Made by a program: the position numbers and the translations under genes. Shown here in pieces: positions 56,431-64,000 of a DNA stretch of 64,000 nucleotides (the stretch's first letter is position 1; each line of letters starts with the position of its first letter). This DNA is from Larsenimonas rhizosphaerae (lineage in GTDB: Bacteria; Pseudomonadota; Gammaproteobacteria; Pseudomonadales; Halomonadaceae), in assembly GCF_023700005.1 (NCBI RefSeq), contig NZ_JAMLJK010000001.1, forward strand, positions 1,471,096 to 1,535,095. Reading direction: 5' to 3'. The notes under the pieces were generated by a model. The model did no database searches. It was not told where the DNA came from and saw nothing but the letters and a program-made list of their open reading frames with translations.

Positions 56431-56739
56431 ATGCACGTCATTATCGATTTATGTGTGGTGCCACTGGGCGTCGGCGTTTCCGTATCAAGCTACGTTGCCC
56501 TTTGCCAGCGTGAGATTGATGCGGCCGGCCTGTCGTATCGAATGCATGCCTATGGCACCAATATCGAAGGCGAATGGGATGCGGTCATGGCGGTAGTCAA
56601 GCGCTGCCATGAGGCTGTACACGAGGCTGGGGCGCCGCGTATTACAACCACCATGAAGCTGGGTACGCGTACAGACCGTCATCAGAGCATGGATGACAAG
56701 GTAACCAGTGTTGAGCAGGTGTTGTCCGGTGAGCAGTAA
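56431..56739 (+). CDS. MTH1187-family (thiamine-binding-like) protein
   Basis: The 102-residue ferredoxin-like protein has PLGVGVSVSSYVALCQREIDAAGL, MHAYGTNIEGEWD and RITTTMKLGTRTDRHQSM, features of the MTH1187/YkoF-like family, several of which bind thiamine or its hydroxymethylpyrimidine. A GAGGAG site precedes the ATG at 56431. The preceding MarR regulator might respond to the same molecule (inference). Function in this organism is unknown. Confidence 0.8.
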   Translation: MHVIIDLCVVPLGVGVSVSSYVALCQREIDAAGLSYRMHAYGTNIEGEWDAVMAVVKRCHEAVHEAGAPRITTTMKLGTRTDRHQSMDDKVTSVEQVLSGEQ

Positions 56740-56801
56740 CAGGAGCCTGACAGGTTATTCGGCAGGGGCATCCTTTTACTGCTCGTGAATGTCGAGTGAT
56801 G

Positions 56802-57173
56802 TCAGCTGCAGCGGACAAGCCAGTTGACCTGAAAGCCATCACCTTCCTGAGTTGCTGCTTCAAGGTCCGTGTCTTCACTGATCATTGCATCTTTCTGGAG
56901 TGCGCTCGCCATGATGGCGCCCGGCCCATCGGCCGGAGCTTCAATCGTCTGATCGATCACCGTATAGTCAGAGCGGTCCATGCGTTTGCAATAGGTGCTT
57001 GCCTGTGATGCTGCTTCGGCCAGGGCGACGTCCCGATCGGCATCCATGGCTGCGATGGCATGTGGGCGAGCCTGAGTTGAAGCCATGTCGGTTCCGGTTG
57101 ATGTGCAGCCTGACAGCAGCAGTGGGCTCAGCAGAAGAAGCGCCAGCGAGGCAGGCGTACGAAGGGTAGTCAT
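56802..57173 (-). CDS. Small lipoprotein downstream of ktrAB
   Basis: The 123-residue product has a lipoprotein signal peptide with lipobox LLSGC (Cys near residue 24). The mature part contains two further cysteines (in TYCKRMDRSD and at WLVRCS), which could form a disulfide, an acidic middle and no domain that I recognise. I chose the ATG at 57173 because AAGGA lies six bases upstream; 57179 is an alternative. It begins 51 bases after the ktrB stop on the same strand, so it may be part of that transcript. Confidence 0.75.
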   Translation of the reverse strand: MTTLRTPASLALLLLSPLLLSGCTSTGTDMASTQARPHAIAAMDADRDVALAEAASQASTYCKRMDRSDYTVIDQTIEAPADGPGAIMASALQKDAMISEDTDLEAATQEGDGFQVNWLVRCS

Positions 57174-57224
57174 GGTCATTCCTTGTGCATTAAATGGGCT
57201 CATGGCGCTTCTCGGCATGGTTGA

Positions 57225-58595
57225 TCAACCAATCTGAATCCTGCCCTTGGCATAGCGAAGCCCCGGGGTTTGCCGCGTGGCCAGAAAGTACCCCAGTGAC
57301 AGCGATCCGACGCGGCCGAGCAGCATGGTCAATACCAGCAGTAGCTGACCCTCACCACTGAGATGTGGCGTGACACCGCGCGACAGACCTACCGTGCCGA
57401 ACGCTGATACGGTTTCAAAGGCCAGATCCAGAAACGGTTTGCCTGGCTCGGTGATACTCAACCCGAACAGTACCGTAAATACCAGGATCATTGCGCTCAG
57501 GGCAACGGCGACCGCCTTGAAAACGATTTCGCTTGAAATGCGTCGGCTGAAGATGACCGGTTCCGTCGACCCTCTCAGGAAGGCGCGTGCGGTCAACAGC
57601 AGCACGACAAAGGTCGTGACCTTGATGCCGCTGGCGGTAGAGCCGGGTCCGCCGCCGATGAACATGTACAGCATGGTCAACAGGCTGCTGGGCGTGGTCA
57701 GGTCACCTGTATCGATGGTATTGAATCCGGCGGTGCGTGGTGTCACGGCCTGAAACCAGGCCGCCAGCCACTTGTCGCTCAACGAGGGCATCCCCCCCAG
57801 CGTGTGCGGATTATGCCATTCGAGAAGGGCAAACATCAGGGTGCCGACGACGTTCAGCCCGACGGTGGTCAGAATGACTAGGCGCGTCTGCATTGACCAG
57901 GGCGTGTGCCTGCGATGCTTGAGCAGTTCCTGCACGACGGCAAAGCCCAGACCACCGATGATAAAGGAAGCGGTAATGGTCAGTGTTACCAGCGGTGAGC
58001 CAGCGTAATGGACCAGGCTGTCACTCCACAATGAAAACCCGGCATTGTTGAAGGCGGAAATGGCATGAAACACGCTGTACCACAGTCCCTTGTGCCAGCC
58101 GAGATCGGGCACCCACGCAATGGCCAGCAGCAGGGTTGTCAGCAGCTCGACCACCAGGGCAAACACAATGACCAGCCGTACCAGTTGCAGTAAATCACTG
58201 TAGGAAGACTGATTGAGTGATTCCCTGACCACGTTCTGTTGCTGGATCGGCAGGCGAGCGCCCAGAAAGACCATGGTGAGCGCTGCAAAGGTCATGAACC
58301 CCAGACCGCCAAGTTGTATCAGAATCAACAGGATCACCTGACCCCAGGTGGTCAGATGCTGGCCTACATCCATGACGCCAAGCCCTGTGACCGTAATGGC
58401 CGATGTGGCGGTAAACAGCGCTTCCATCCAGGTAATCGAAATGGTGGTCGAGCCAGGAAGCTGAAGAGCAAGCGTGCCCAGAATTGCCAGCACGGTAAAG
58501 CCGGTCAGTAGCATCAGTGGCGGATTGAGCTGCAGCGCTCGGTGCCGGAACAGATGGCTGCGTTTGGAGTGCTGCAGGGGGTGGGGCAATGGCAT
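57225..58595 (-). CDS. ktrB: Potassium uptake protein, TrkH/KtrB type
   Basis: The 456-residue membrane subunit has the four-repeat channel fold of the Ktr/Trk/HKT superfamily, with filter-like loops TVTGLGV, FNNAGFS, RTAGFN and GTVGLSRG. KtrB conducts K+ (often Na+-dependent) and is gated by KtrA. The length is that of KtrB rather than the longer TrkH. The KtrA-type regulatory gene lies 12 bases upstream. Such systems are important for osmoadaptation. Confidence 0.9.
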   Translation of the reverse strand: MPLPHPLQHSKRSHLFRHRALQLNPPLMLLTGFTVLAILGTLALQLPGSTTISITWMEALFTATSAITVTGLGVMDVGQHLTTWGQVILLILIQLGGLGFMTFAALTMVFLGARLPIQQQNVVRESLNQSSYSDLLQLVRLVIVFALVVELLTTLLLAIAWVPDLGWHKGLWYSVFHAISAFNNAGFSLWSDSLVHYAGSPLVTLTITASFIIGGLGFAVVQELLKHRRHTPWSMQTRLVILTTVGLNVVGTLMFALLEWHNPHTLGGMPSLSDKWLAAWFQAVTPRTAGFNTIDTGDLTTPSSLLTMLYMFIGGGPGSTASGIKVTTFVVLLLTARAFLRGSTEPVIFSRRISSEIVFKAVAVALSAMILVFTVLFGLSITEPGKPFLDLAFETVSAFGTVGLSRGVTPHLSGEGQLLLVLTMLLGRVGSLSLGYFLATRQTPGLRYAKGRIQIG

Positions 58596-58607
58596 GGTTT
58601 GTCTGTC

Positions 58608-59264
58608 CTACAGTTTGTCGCCGAACTGGCGCAGGATATCCAGTTCACCCATCAATATCAGTTGCCCGCCGGCCTGTATTTCCATGTCTCCGGTCGGGCT
58701 GCAATGAAGTTTTCCATCCTGCTTGAGGCCGACTACCCGGGCCTTCTCATTTTTGAGGCCCAGATCATCGATGGTGTTGCAGCTGGATACCAGGCGCTCG
58801 GTGAGCTCTATTTCCACCACGTACTGCTGATCACCGAGATGAATGAAATCCATGACCGCATGATAGCTGAGGCTTTCCGCTACACGGATACCGATGTCGT
58901 ATTCCGGATGAATAATACGGTCGGCGCCGATATAGCTCAGCAGTTTATGGTGATCATCGCTCAGGGCCTTGACCCACAGTTCCTTTACCTTGAGCTCCTT
59001 GAGATAAAGGGTGGTCATCATGCTGGCTTCGATACTGTCATCCACATCCACCAGTACGGCATTGAACTCGCTCAGGTTCAATTCCTGCAGGGCCTTTTGA
59101 TCGGTGGGGTCGGCAATAACAGCCTGGGTAATATGTTCGGCCAGTCGATCAACGCGTCTTTCGTCGCGATCAACGCCGAGTACCTCATGTTTCTGGCGAT
59201 GCAGTTCAAGTGCAACTGTGCTGCCGAAGTAGCCCAGTCCGATAACGGCAAATTGACGGCTCAT
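58608..59264 (-). CDS. ktrA: Ktr potassium uptake regulatory subunit
   Basis: The 218-residue protein has an N-terminal RCK Rossmann domain (FAVIGLGYFGSTVALEL) that binds NAD(H)/ATP/ADP and a C-terminal RCK_C domain. It gates KtrB from the cytoplasm. I start at the ATG at 59264 (MSRQFAVIG), six bases after AGGAA; a longer frame exists. ktrA precedes ktrB in one transcript. The 5' region has an inverted repeat TGCTCGG ... CCGAGCA (59357-59380). Confidence 0.92.
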   Translation of the reverse strand: MSRQFAVIGLGYFGSTVALELHRQKHEVLGVDRDERRVDRLAEHITQAVIADPTDQKALQELNLSEFNAVLVDVDDSIEASMMTTLYLKELKVKELWVKALSDDHHKLLSYIGADRIIHPEYDIGIRVAESLSYHAVMDFIHLGDQQYVVEIELTERLVSSCNTIDDLGLKNEKARVVGLKQDGKLHCSPTGDMEIQAGGQLILMGELDILRQFGDKL

Positions 59265-59416
59265 GTGATTCCTGTGAAGTAGCAACGGACAATGAATAGG
59301 AGCATAGCGGGTGATGTGGTGTCATGTATCGCGCTGCTCGCGGCTTCGCGATAAAATGCTCGGCTTGCGCGTACCGAGCAGGGCGCATTGATACAACAAA
59401 ATGAGTGAACAGGGAC

Positions 59417-60865
59417 ATGAGCAATTCATCGACAGCCACCACCCAATGGGTCGGTCGGTGGGGCTTTGTGCTTGCTGCAACAGGGTCGGCAGTAGGTCTT
59501 GGCAATATCTGGAAATTCCCTTACATGACCGGGGAATATGGTGGTGCTGCTTTTGTACTTGTGTACCTTGCGTGCATTCTGGCCATCGGTGTACCGGTAA
59601 TGATGGCCGAGATCGTCTTCGGGCGCCGGGGGCGTGGCAGTCCGGTGGATGCCTTGAAGGCAATGGCTCGCGAATCACGCTGCAGTCCGCTCTGGTCGCT
59701 GACTGGCTGGATGGCCATGCTCTGCGGGTTCCTTATCCTCTGCTTTTATGTAGTGGTGGCCGGCTGGGCATTGTCCTATGTCTGGAAATCCATCAGTGGC
59801 GGGCTGGGACTTGGTAATGTCGAGGCTTATCAGGCCCTGTTCGGGGCAACCAATGCCAGCCCCTGGACGCTCGGTGGATGGAGTACCCTGGTGACATTGA
59901 TCACGATGCTCATTGTCGGCAAGGGGGTGCAGGAAGGTATCGAGAAGAACGTCAACTGGATGATGCCAGGTCTGGTGGTGCTGCTGGCCGTCATGATCGT
60001 TTATGCGTTCTTTTCCGGCGGCTTCGGTGAGGGCGCACGGTTCCTGTTTGCCTTTGATCCGAGCAAGCTGACGGCAGGTGCCCTGCTGGCAGCACTGGGG
60101 CATGCGTTCTTTACGTTGAGTCTGGCCTCCGGTGCCATCCTGACCTATGGCGCCTATCTGCCGGCTCATCGCTCCATCGCCCGTACAACGGTACTTGTGG
60201 CACTGTGCGATACGCTGATTGCCCTGATGGCCGGTCTGGCGATCTTCCCGATCATCTTTGCCAATGGCATGGATCCGTCGTCCGGCCCGGGGCTTATCTT
60301 CATGAGTCTGCCGATGGCGTTCGATCACATGCCATTTGGCGGCATCATCGCGACCGTTTTCTTTATCATGCTTTCGCTGGCGGCACTGACGTCTTCCATC
60401 TCGATGGTCGAGGCAACCATTGCATTCCTTGAACGGCATACGCGGTACAGCCGGCGTGCTCTCAGCGTGATGGTGGGCGTTGTGCTGTGGATTATCAGCA
60501 TGATGGCCATGCTTTCATTCAATGCAGGAGCCGACTGGACGCCAGGGGGCAAGACGGTGTTTGACTGGCTGGACTATCTGACGTCGCGCTGGATGATGCC
60601 ACTGGGTGGTCTGCTGACAGCCATCATGGCCGGATATGTCTTCAACCGGCAGGCCCTGAAGGATGAGCTGGCCGTATCTTCACTGGTATGGGGGTTGTGG
60701 CAGTTCGCGCTGCGTTATATCACCCCGGTCGGCATTGTATTGATCTTTATCGACGCCCTTGGCTGGTGGGCGATTGACCTGGAACAGCAGTGGATGTACC
60801 TGCTTGCGCTGGTTGCTGTATTCGCTCTGGGCGGTGAAGTCTGGCGACGTCGTCAGACCGGCTGA
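59417..60865 (+). CDS. Sodium-dependent transporter, neurotransmitter:sodium symporter (SNF) family
   Basis: The 482-residue protein has about 12 helices and the LeuT-type motif GSAVGLGNIWKFPYMTGEYGG at the start, with unwound helix 1. Bacterial members take up amino acids with Na+. Later helices include GAILTYGAYL (helix 6 region). The ATG at 59417 is my choice; GTG 59405 is possible. The substrate cannot be assigned. The gene is followed by a very stable hairpin. Confidence 0.9.
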   Translation: MSNSSTATTQWVGRWGFVLAATGSAVGLGNIWKFPYMTGEYGGAAFVLVYLACILAIGVPVMMAEIVFGRRGRGSPVDALKAMARESRCSPLWSLTGWMAMLCGFLILCFYVVVAGWALSYVWKSISGGLGLGNVEAYQALFGATNASPWTLGGWSTLVTLITMLIVGKGVQEGIEKNVNWMMPGLVVLLAVMIVYAFFSGGFGEGARFLFAFDPSKLTAGALLAALGHAFFTLSLASGAILTYGAYLPAHRSIARTTVLVALCDTLIALMAGLAIFPIIFANGMDPSSGPGLIFMSLPMAFDHMPFGGIIATVFFIMLSLAALTSSISMVEATIAFLERHTRYSRRALSVMVGVVLWIISMMAMLSFNAGADWTPGGKTVFDWLDYLTSRWMMPLGGLLTAIMAGYVFNRQALKDELAVSSLVWGLWQFALRYITPVGIVLIFIDALGWWAIDLEQQWMYLLALVAVFALGGEVWRRRQTG

Positions 60866-60897
60866 TTCATGCAGTCCGATCCACGGACATGATGTTC

Positions 60898-60935
60898 AAC
60901 GACAAGGGCCCCGCAAATGCGGGGCCCTTGTCGTT
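60898..60935. terminator. Very stable hairpin between convergent genes
   Basis: A perfect 17-base stem (AACGACAAGGGCCCCGC / GCGGGGCCCTTGTCGTT) with an AAAT loop lies between the symporter stop and the SIMPL stop on the other strand. It has only short T-runs, so it may end both transcripts inefficiently by polymerase, or protect their 3' ends. Confidence 0.75.
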
Positions 60936-60956
60936 GCTTTCCATCTCCATCAGGTG

Positions 60957-61700
60957 TCACGGCGCCGAGCGAATGCTCCAGCGGGTGTTGACGCTGGCCT
61001 CGATGCTGATCATTCCAGGTTCAAGTGCCGGGGCACTTTCCTTGGCCGAGCGTGCCTGCATCATGCTGTAGCGGGGCATGGGTGGCGCCCCGGGAGTGGA
61101 AGCATCAGCCTGCTCCAGGGGGCCCAGATGTACGCTGGAGGCCTGTGCAATGGCTTCTGCCTTCTGGCGCGCTCGGGTGATGGCGCTGGCCAGGGCCTTG
61201 TCTTCAAGTGCCGCACGCTGACTGGTATCAAAGGCCGGCTCGCTCAGTCGGTCTACCTGTTGATCAAGCAGGGCATTGACGACCTGTGGCAGGTGATCCA
61301 GTTGTCGAAGTGTAATGCTGATCGGTCGCGTAATTTCCCATCGGGTCTGTACGGTGTCGTCCTTTTCAGCCCGTGTCTGCCGGTTTACCGACACGGCTCC
61401 GGCGCGAATATCGTTTGAGGCTATGCCGGCCTTTTTCAGCGCGTCCAACAGTGCGGTGGCACGGGCCATGACCTTGTCGCGGGCAGCATCAAATGGCGCT
61501 GACGACATATTCCCGGTGTCCATGGTGGTATAAGGCGTGTGATTGACCAGCCAGGCGTCCAGTTTTACTTGATCCGGCGCTGCCTCAATATTGGCCTCGG
61601 CACTGACGGTAATGGCCGGTGAGGGCGTGTCGGCAGCATGGCCGGGAAGAGGCAAAAGGAGCAATGCCAGCAAAGGCATGTAAATGATAGTATTTTTCAT
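60957..61700 (-). CDS. SIMPL-domain (DUF541) periplasmic protein
   Basis: The 247-residue product has a signal peptide ending in GHAA and a SIMPL domain: ITVSAEANIEAAPDQVKL at the start, VNRQTRAEKDD, ITRPISITLRQLDHL and the C-terminal ARQKAEAIAQASSVHLG stretch. Members form oligomeric assemblies in the periplasm and several affect oxidative stress or outer-membrane integrity; the mechanism is unsettled. It is divergent from the esterase gene across about 220 AT-rich bases. Confidence 0.88.
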   Translation of the reverse strand: MKNTIIYMPLLALLLLPLPGHAADTPSPAITVSAEANIEAAPDQVKLDAWLVNHTPYTTMDTGNMSSAPFDAARDKVMARATALLDALKKAGIASNDIRAGAVSVNRQTRAEKDDTVQTRWEITRPISITLRQLDHLPQVVNALLDQQVDRLSEPAFDTSQRAALEDKALASAITRARQKAEAIAQASSVHLGPLEQADASTPGAPPMPRYSMMQARSAKESAPALEPGMISIEASVNTRWSIRSAP

Positions 61701-61919
61701 TGGTGGTCTCGGGCCATGGATACGTGAGTGGCAAGGGTAAAGTTGTAAGGCAATGTGACAAAATATTTTAACTTAACTCCTTTGGCACATTTGTGTAGTA
61801 GATCAAGTGATAATATTTCGCAACGTAGTGTGCACAATTGCTTATTCGACTGTGCTGATGAATGCATGCCCCGGCGTTTCTGCCGGTGGTAACAGGTTGG
61901 TGAAAAAGGTATTACATTG

Positions 61920-62915
61920 ATGACATCCGGGTGTTTCAGGTCTTCCTCACCTCGTTCGACGACGTCTCCCAGACGGCTGTGGCTTGCCTTTGGCTGTGTG
62001 TTTCTTATCCTGGTGATGCCGCTCAAGGCCCGCTCGGTAACCAATGCCTCCTATGCCGTGACCGTTCCCAATACAACACAATGGAACATGACTTCGCCCG
62101 GGGGCGAGGACTATCAGGTCATGGTATATGCACCGGACCAGCCACCGCCACCTGGCGGGTTTCCGGTCATTTACATGCTGGATGGCAACGCCACGTTTCC
62201 CATGGCGGTAGAGTCGATGCGGGTTCAGCAGGCCTCGGCCCATGGCAGTTTGTCTGCCGCTATTATAGTAGGCATCGGATATCCCGGAGATGAGCCCTTC
62301 AATATGGTGCGCCGGGCGCATGATTACACGCCCATGCCACGAGAAGGTGCTCGTCATGCCATGACCGAAGAGGGGCAGGAGGTCAGCTATGGCGGTGCCG
62401 AGGCGCTGTATCGGTTCATTCAGCAGCAGGTCAAGCCGGCCATCGAAAAGCGATTCAGGATCAACCCGGGCCGCCAGGCATTATTCGGCCATTCCTATGG
62501 GGCGCTGTTTGCGCTGACAACCCTGTTTCGCCATCCTGACGCCTTCAATATCTACATTGCTGCCAGCCCATCACTCTGGTGGGGCGAGGGAATGATGAAG
62601 ACGCTGGAAAAGGAATTTGACCCCACGGCGATCACCCTGGACCGTCCGGTACGTGTACTGATTACGGTCGGTGAATATGAGCAGGCGCTGTCGCCAGCGG
62701 AAAAAAAGAGTGACGATGCCAGTGAAACTGCTGCTCGTCGGCGTGAACACCAGATGATCAACAATGCGCAGGATCTGGCGCGACGCCTCAAGATGCTTGA
62801 CAGTCAGCGTCTCGATGCCAGTGTCATTGTCTTTCCTCAGGAATATCACCGCTCGGTGCTGCCGGTTGCGTTGAACCGGGCGATGCGGTTTATATTGTCG
62901 CCGGATACGCCCTGA
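61920..62915 (+). CDS. Alpha/beta hydrolase, siderophore-esterase type (IroE-like)
   Basis: The 331-residue product has an N-terminal signal/anchor and an esterase D-like fold: PVIYMLDGNATFP, the nucleophile in FGHSYGALFALT, PSLWWGEG, and the C-terminal PQEYHRSVLP histidine. This matches the family of IroE/enterobactin esterases and related ferri-siderophore hydrolases. It precedes a periplasmic binding protein, consistent with iron release from a siderophore (inference). An ATG at 61920 with a modest AAGG site is chosen. A possible weak Fur-like element is discussed separately. Confidence 0.75.
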   Translation: MTSGCFRSSSPRSTTSPRRLWLAFGCVFLILVMPLKARSVTNASYAVTVPNTTQWNMTSPGGEDYQVMVYAPDQPPPPGGFPVIYMLDGNATFPMAVESMRVQQASAHGSLSAAIIVGIGYPGDEPFNMVRRAHDYTPMPREGARHAMTEEGQEVSYGGAEALYRFIQQQVKPAIEKRFRINPGRQALFGHSYGALFALTTLFRHPDAFNIYIAASPSLWWGEGMMKTLEKEFDPTAITLDRPVRVLITVGEYEQALSPAEKKSDDASETAARRREHQMINNAQDLARRLKMLDSQRLDASVIVFPQEYHRSVLPVALNRAMRFILSPDTP

Positions 62916-62940
62916 TTTTACTGGACGAGAGCTGGATACC

Positions 62941-64000
62941 ATGTGGAAACGTTTTGGCCGCGCTGCGGCCTTTCTTGCTTTGATGGGCCTGATGATCGGC
63001 ACTGCTCGCGCAGACGGGTTCGATGTTACCGATATTACCGGCCGTCAGATTCATTTTGACCACCCCGCCAGTCGAGTGGTTCTGGGCGAAGGGCGCAATG
63101 TAATTGCACTGTCGATGCTGACGGCAGATCCATCATCAGTGCTGGTCGGATGGGGCAGTGACTTCAAGCGATACAGAACACTGTATCAGCGCTATACCGA
63201 CCGTCTGCCGGCGCTTTCATCCATCCCGACGGTAGGTAGTGGTCAGGGCAGCTCGGATCTGTCCGTCGAACACATCATTTCGCTGTCTCCTGACGTGGTG
63301 ATCCTGAGTCGTTCACAGACACCACCCTCGGAAAATACATTGATGACGCAGCAATTGTCAGCGGCTGGCATCAAGGTGGTCTATGTGGATTTTGCCACTG
63401 ACCCGTTGAATGACACTACCACCAGCCTGTCCATCATGGCGAAGGTCATCGGACGTACCGACAAGGCACAGGCGTTCAATCGGTTTTATGCAGAGCATGA
63501 GGCCCGCATCAAGGCGATGTCCAAGGCGCTGGGCGAGAACAGCACACGGCCGCTGGTCTTTCTGGAAACGCATGCCGGCGGCATGAATGCCTGCTGCTAT
63601 ACGCCCGGTGACGGCAGCTTTCAGGGCTTTATCTCGCTGGTAGGGGGGGAGAACCTTGGTGGTCGCACCCTGAAAGGAAAAAGCGGGCAGCTGACTCCGG
63701 AATACATTCTGGCCAGTCAACCTGACATTTATGTGGCCACCGGCGGATCTTATCTTGAAGGCACATCTGGTCTGGTGCTTGGTCCCTACGAGCCCATCGA
63801 CAAGGCACGGGCTTCGCTTGAAGGTGTTACCCGGCGCCCTGGGATTGCTCAGATGCCTGCCGTACGTCATGGTGATGTATACGGGCTGTATCATCACCTG
63901 ATCAATACGCCCTACAACATTGTGGTGCTTGAACTGCTGGCCAAATGGATCCATCCGGAGGTGTTCAAAGCGCTTGACCCGCAGGCCACGCTCAAGACCA
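62941..64000 (+). CDS. ABC transporter substrate-binding protein (iron/haem/siderophore), 3' truncated
   Basis: The frame is open from the ATG at 62941 to the window end (353 codons), so the C-terminus is missing. A signal peptide ends near TARA, followed by a TroA/FepB-like domain: FDVTDITGRQIHF, ALSMLTADPSSVLVGWG, PDVVILSR, and ETHAGGMNACCYTPGDG with adjacent cysteines. Proteins of this class capture iron complexes for an ABC importer. It lies 25 bases after the esterase. The permease and ATPase would be expected just past the window. Confidence 0.85.
   Translation, partial: MWKRFGRAAAFLALMGLMIGTARADGFDVTDITGRQIHFDHPASRVVLGEGRNVIALSMLTADPSSVLVGWGSDFKRYRTLYQRYTDRLPALSSIPTVGSGQGSSDLSVEHIISLSPDVVILSRSQTPPSENTLMTQQLSAAGIKVVYVDFATDPLNDTTTSLSIMAKVIGRTDKAQAFNRFYAEHEARIKAMSKALGENSTRPLVFLETHAGGMNACCYTPGDGSFQGFISLVGGENLGGRTLKGKSGQLTPEYILASQPDIYVATGGSYLEGTSGLVLGPYEPIDKARASLEGVTRRPGIAQMPAVRHGDVYGLYHHLINTPYNIVVLELLAKWIHPEVFKALDPQATLKT

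Noticed and set aside
59341-59416. A c-di-AMP-type riboswitch upstream of ktrA
   Set aside because: Only a 7-base inverted repeat (TGCTCGG/CCGAGCA) is present; the conserved elements of that riboswitch are not visible and it is rare in this group.
61803-61821. Fur box upstream of the esterase
   Set aside because: About 11 of 19 matches by eye, close to chance for AT-rich DNA; listed only as a point to test.
1-64000. Mobile elements, CRISPR arrays, prophage, toxin-antitoxin or defence genes
   Set aside because: No transposase, integrase, cas, phage structural gene, direct-repeat array or tRNA-flanked island was seen; every stretch is accounted for by ordinary chromosomal genes.

Overview
The window reads as core chromosome of a free-living gammaproteobacterium, most likely a member of the Halomonadaceae or a close relative in the Oceanospirillales (inference). 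Supporting this are the osmoregulated glucan genes opgG/opgH, a Ktr-type potassium system, and a Na+-coupled SNF-family transporter. The gene order fimV-truA-trpF-accD-folC-dedD-cvpA-purF-metZ is also a block known from pseudomonads and their relatives. I see no tRNA, rRNA, CRISPR array, IS element, prophage or toxin-antitoxin module. No gene-free stretch exceeds 300 bases. Gene density is high, and many neighbours overlap by ATGA-type junctions or share stop codons tail to tail.

Layout. Positions 1-3614: end of opgG and complete opgH (periplasmic glucan synthesis). 3662-9424: a six-gene biotin operon on the minus strand, bioB-F-H-C-D-A, behind a recognisable BirA operator. 9687-13632: a lipid kinase, a cytosine deaminase resembling the fungal enzyme, an acidic lipoprotein, a cold-shock protein, a 2-oxoglutarate oxygenase and a GNAT acetyltransferase. 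13645-19105: TM2 protein, cation diffusion facilitator, ExoD protein, lytic transglycosylase, DUF1232 protein and two overlapping hotdog thioesterases. 19193-24218: htpG behind a near-perfect sigma-32 promoter, a Bax-like glucosaminidase and a PmrAB/QseBC-type two-component pair. 24397-31369: SelO, gpsA-sixA-haem-type monooxygenase, AEC permease with an overlooked 31-residue membrane peptide, hydrolases and an Smr protein.

Positions 31553-34538: prmB-aroC-cysE. 34607-36581: tsx and a LysR regulator divergent from leuC. 36760-41232: leuC-leuD-leuB-asd (branched-chain and aspartate-family synthesis). 41338-51393: the fimV-to-metZ block. 51378-56739: a LysR regulator divergent from a small secreted protein, a MATE exporter, an aspartate/aromatic aminotransferase, and a MarR regulator followed by a thiamine-binding protein. 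56802-59264: ktrA-ktrB-lipoprotein. 59417-64000: SNF transporter, SIMPL protein, and an iron/siderophore esterase with the start of a substrate-binding protein that runs off the window.

What stands out is regulatory DNA rather than a new machine. There are candidate BirA, sigma-32, PmrA/QseB and LysR sites, and several intercistronic hairpins. The least explained genes are the 31-residue membrane peptide, the acidic lipoprotein at 11238, the secreted protein at 52548, the tandem hotdog pair and the lipoprotein after ktrB. I found no convincing evidence of a wholly undescribed multi-gene system.
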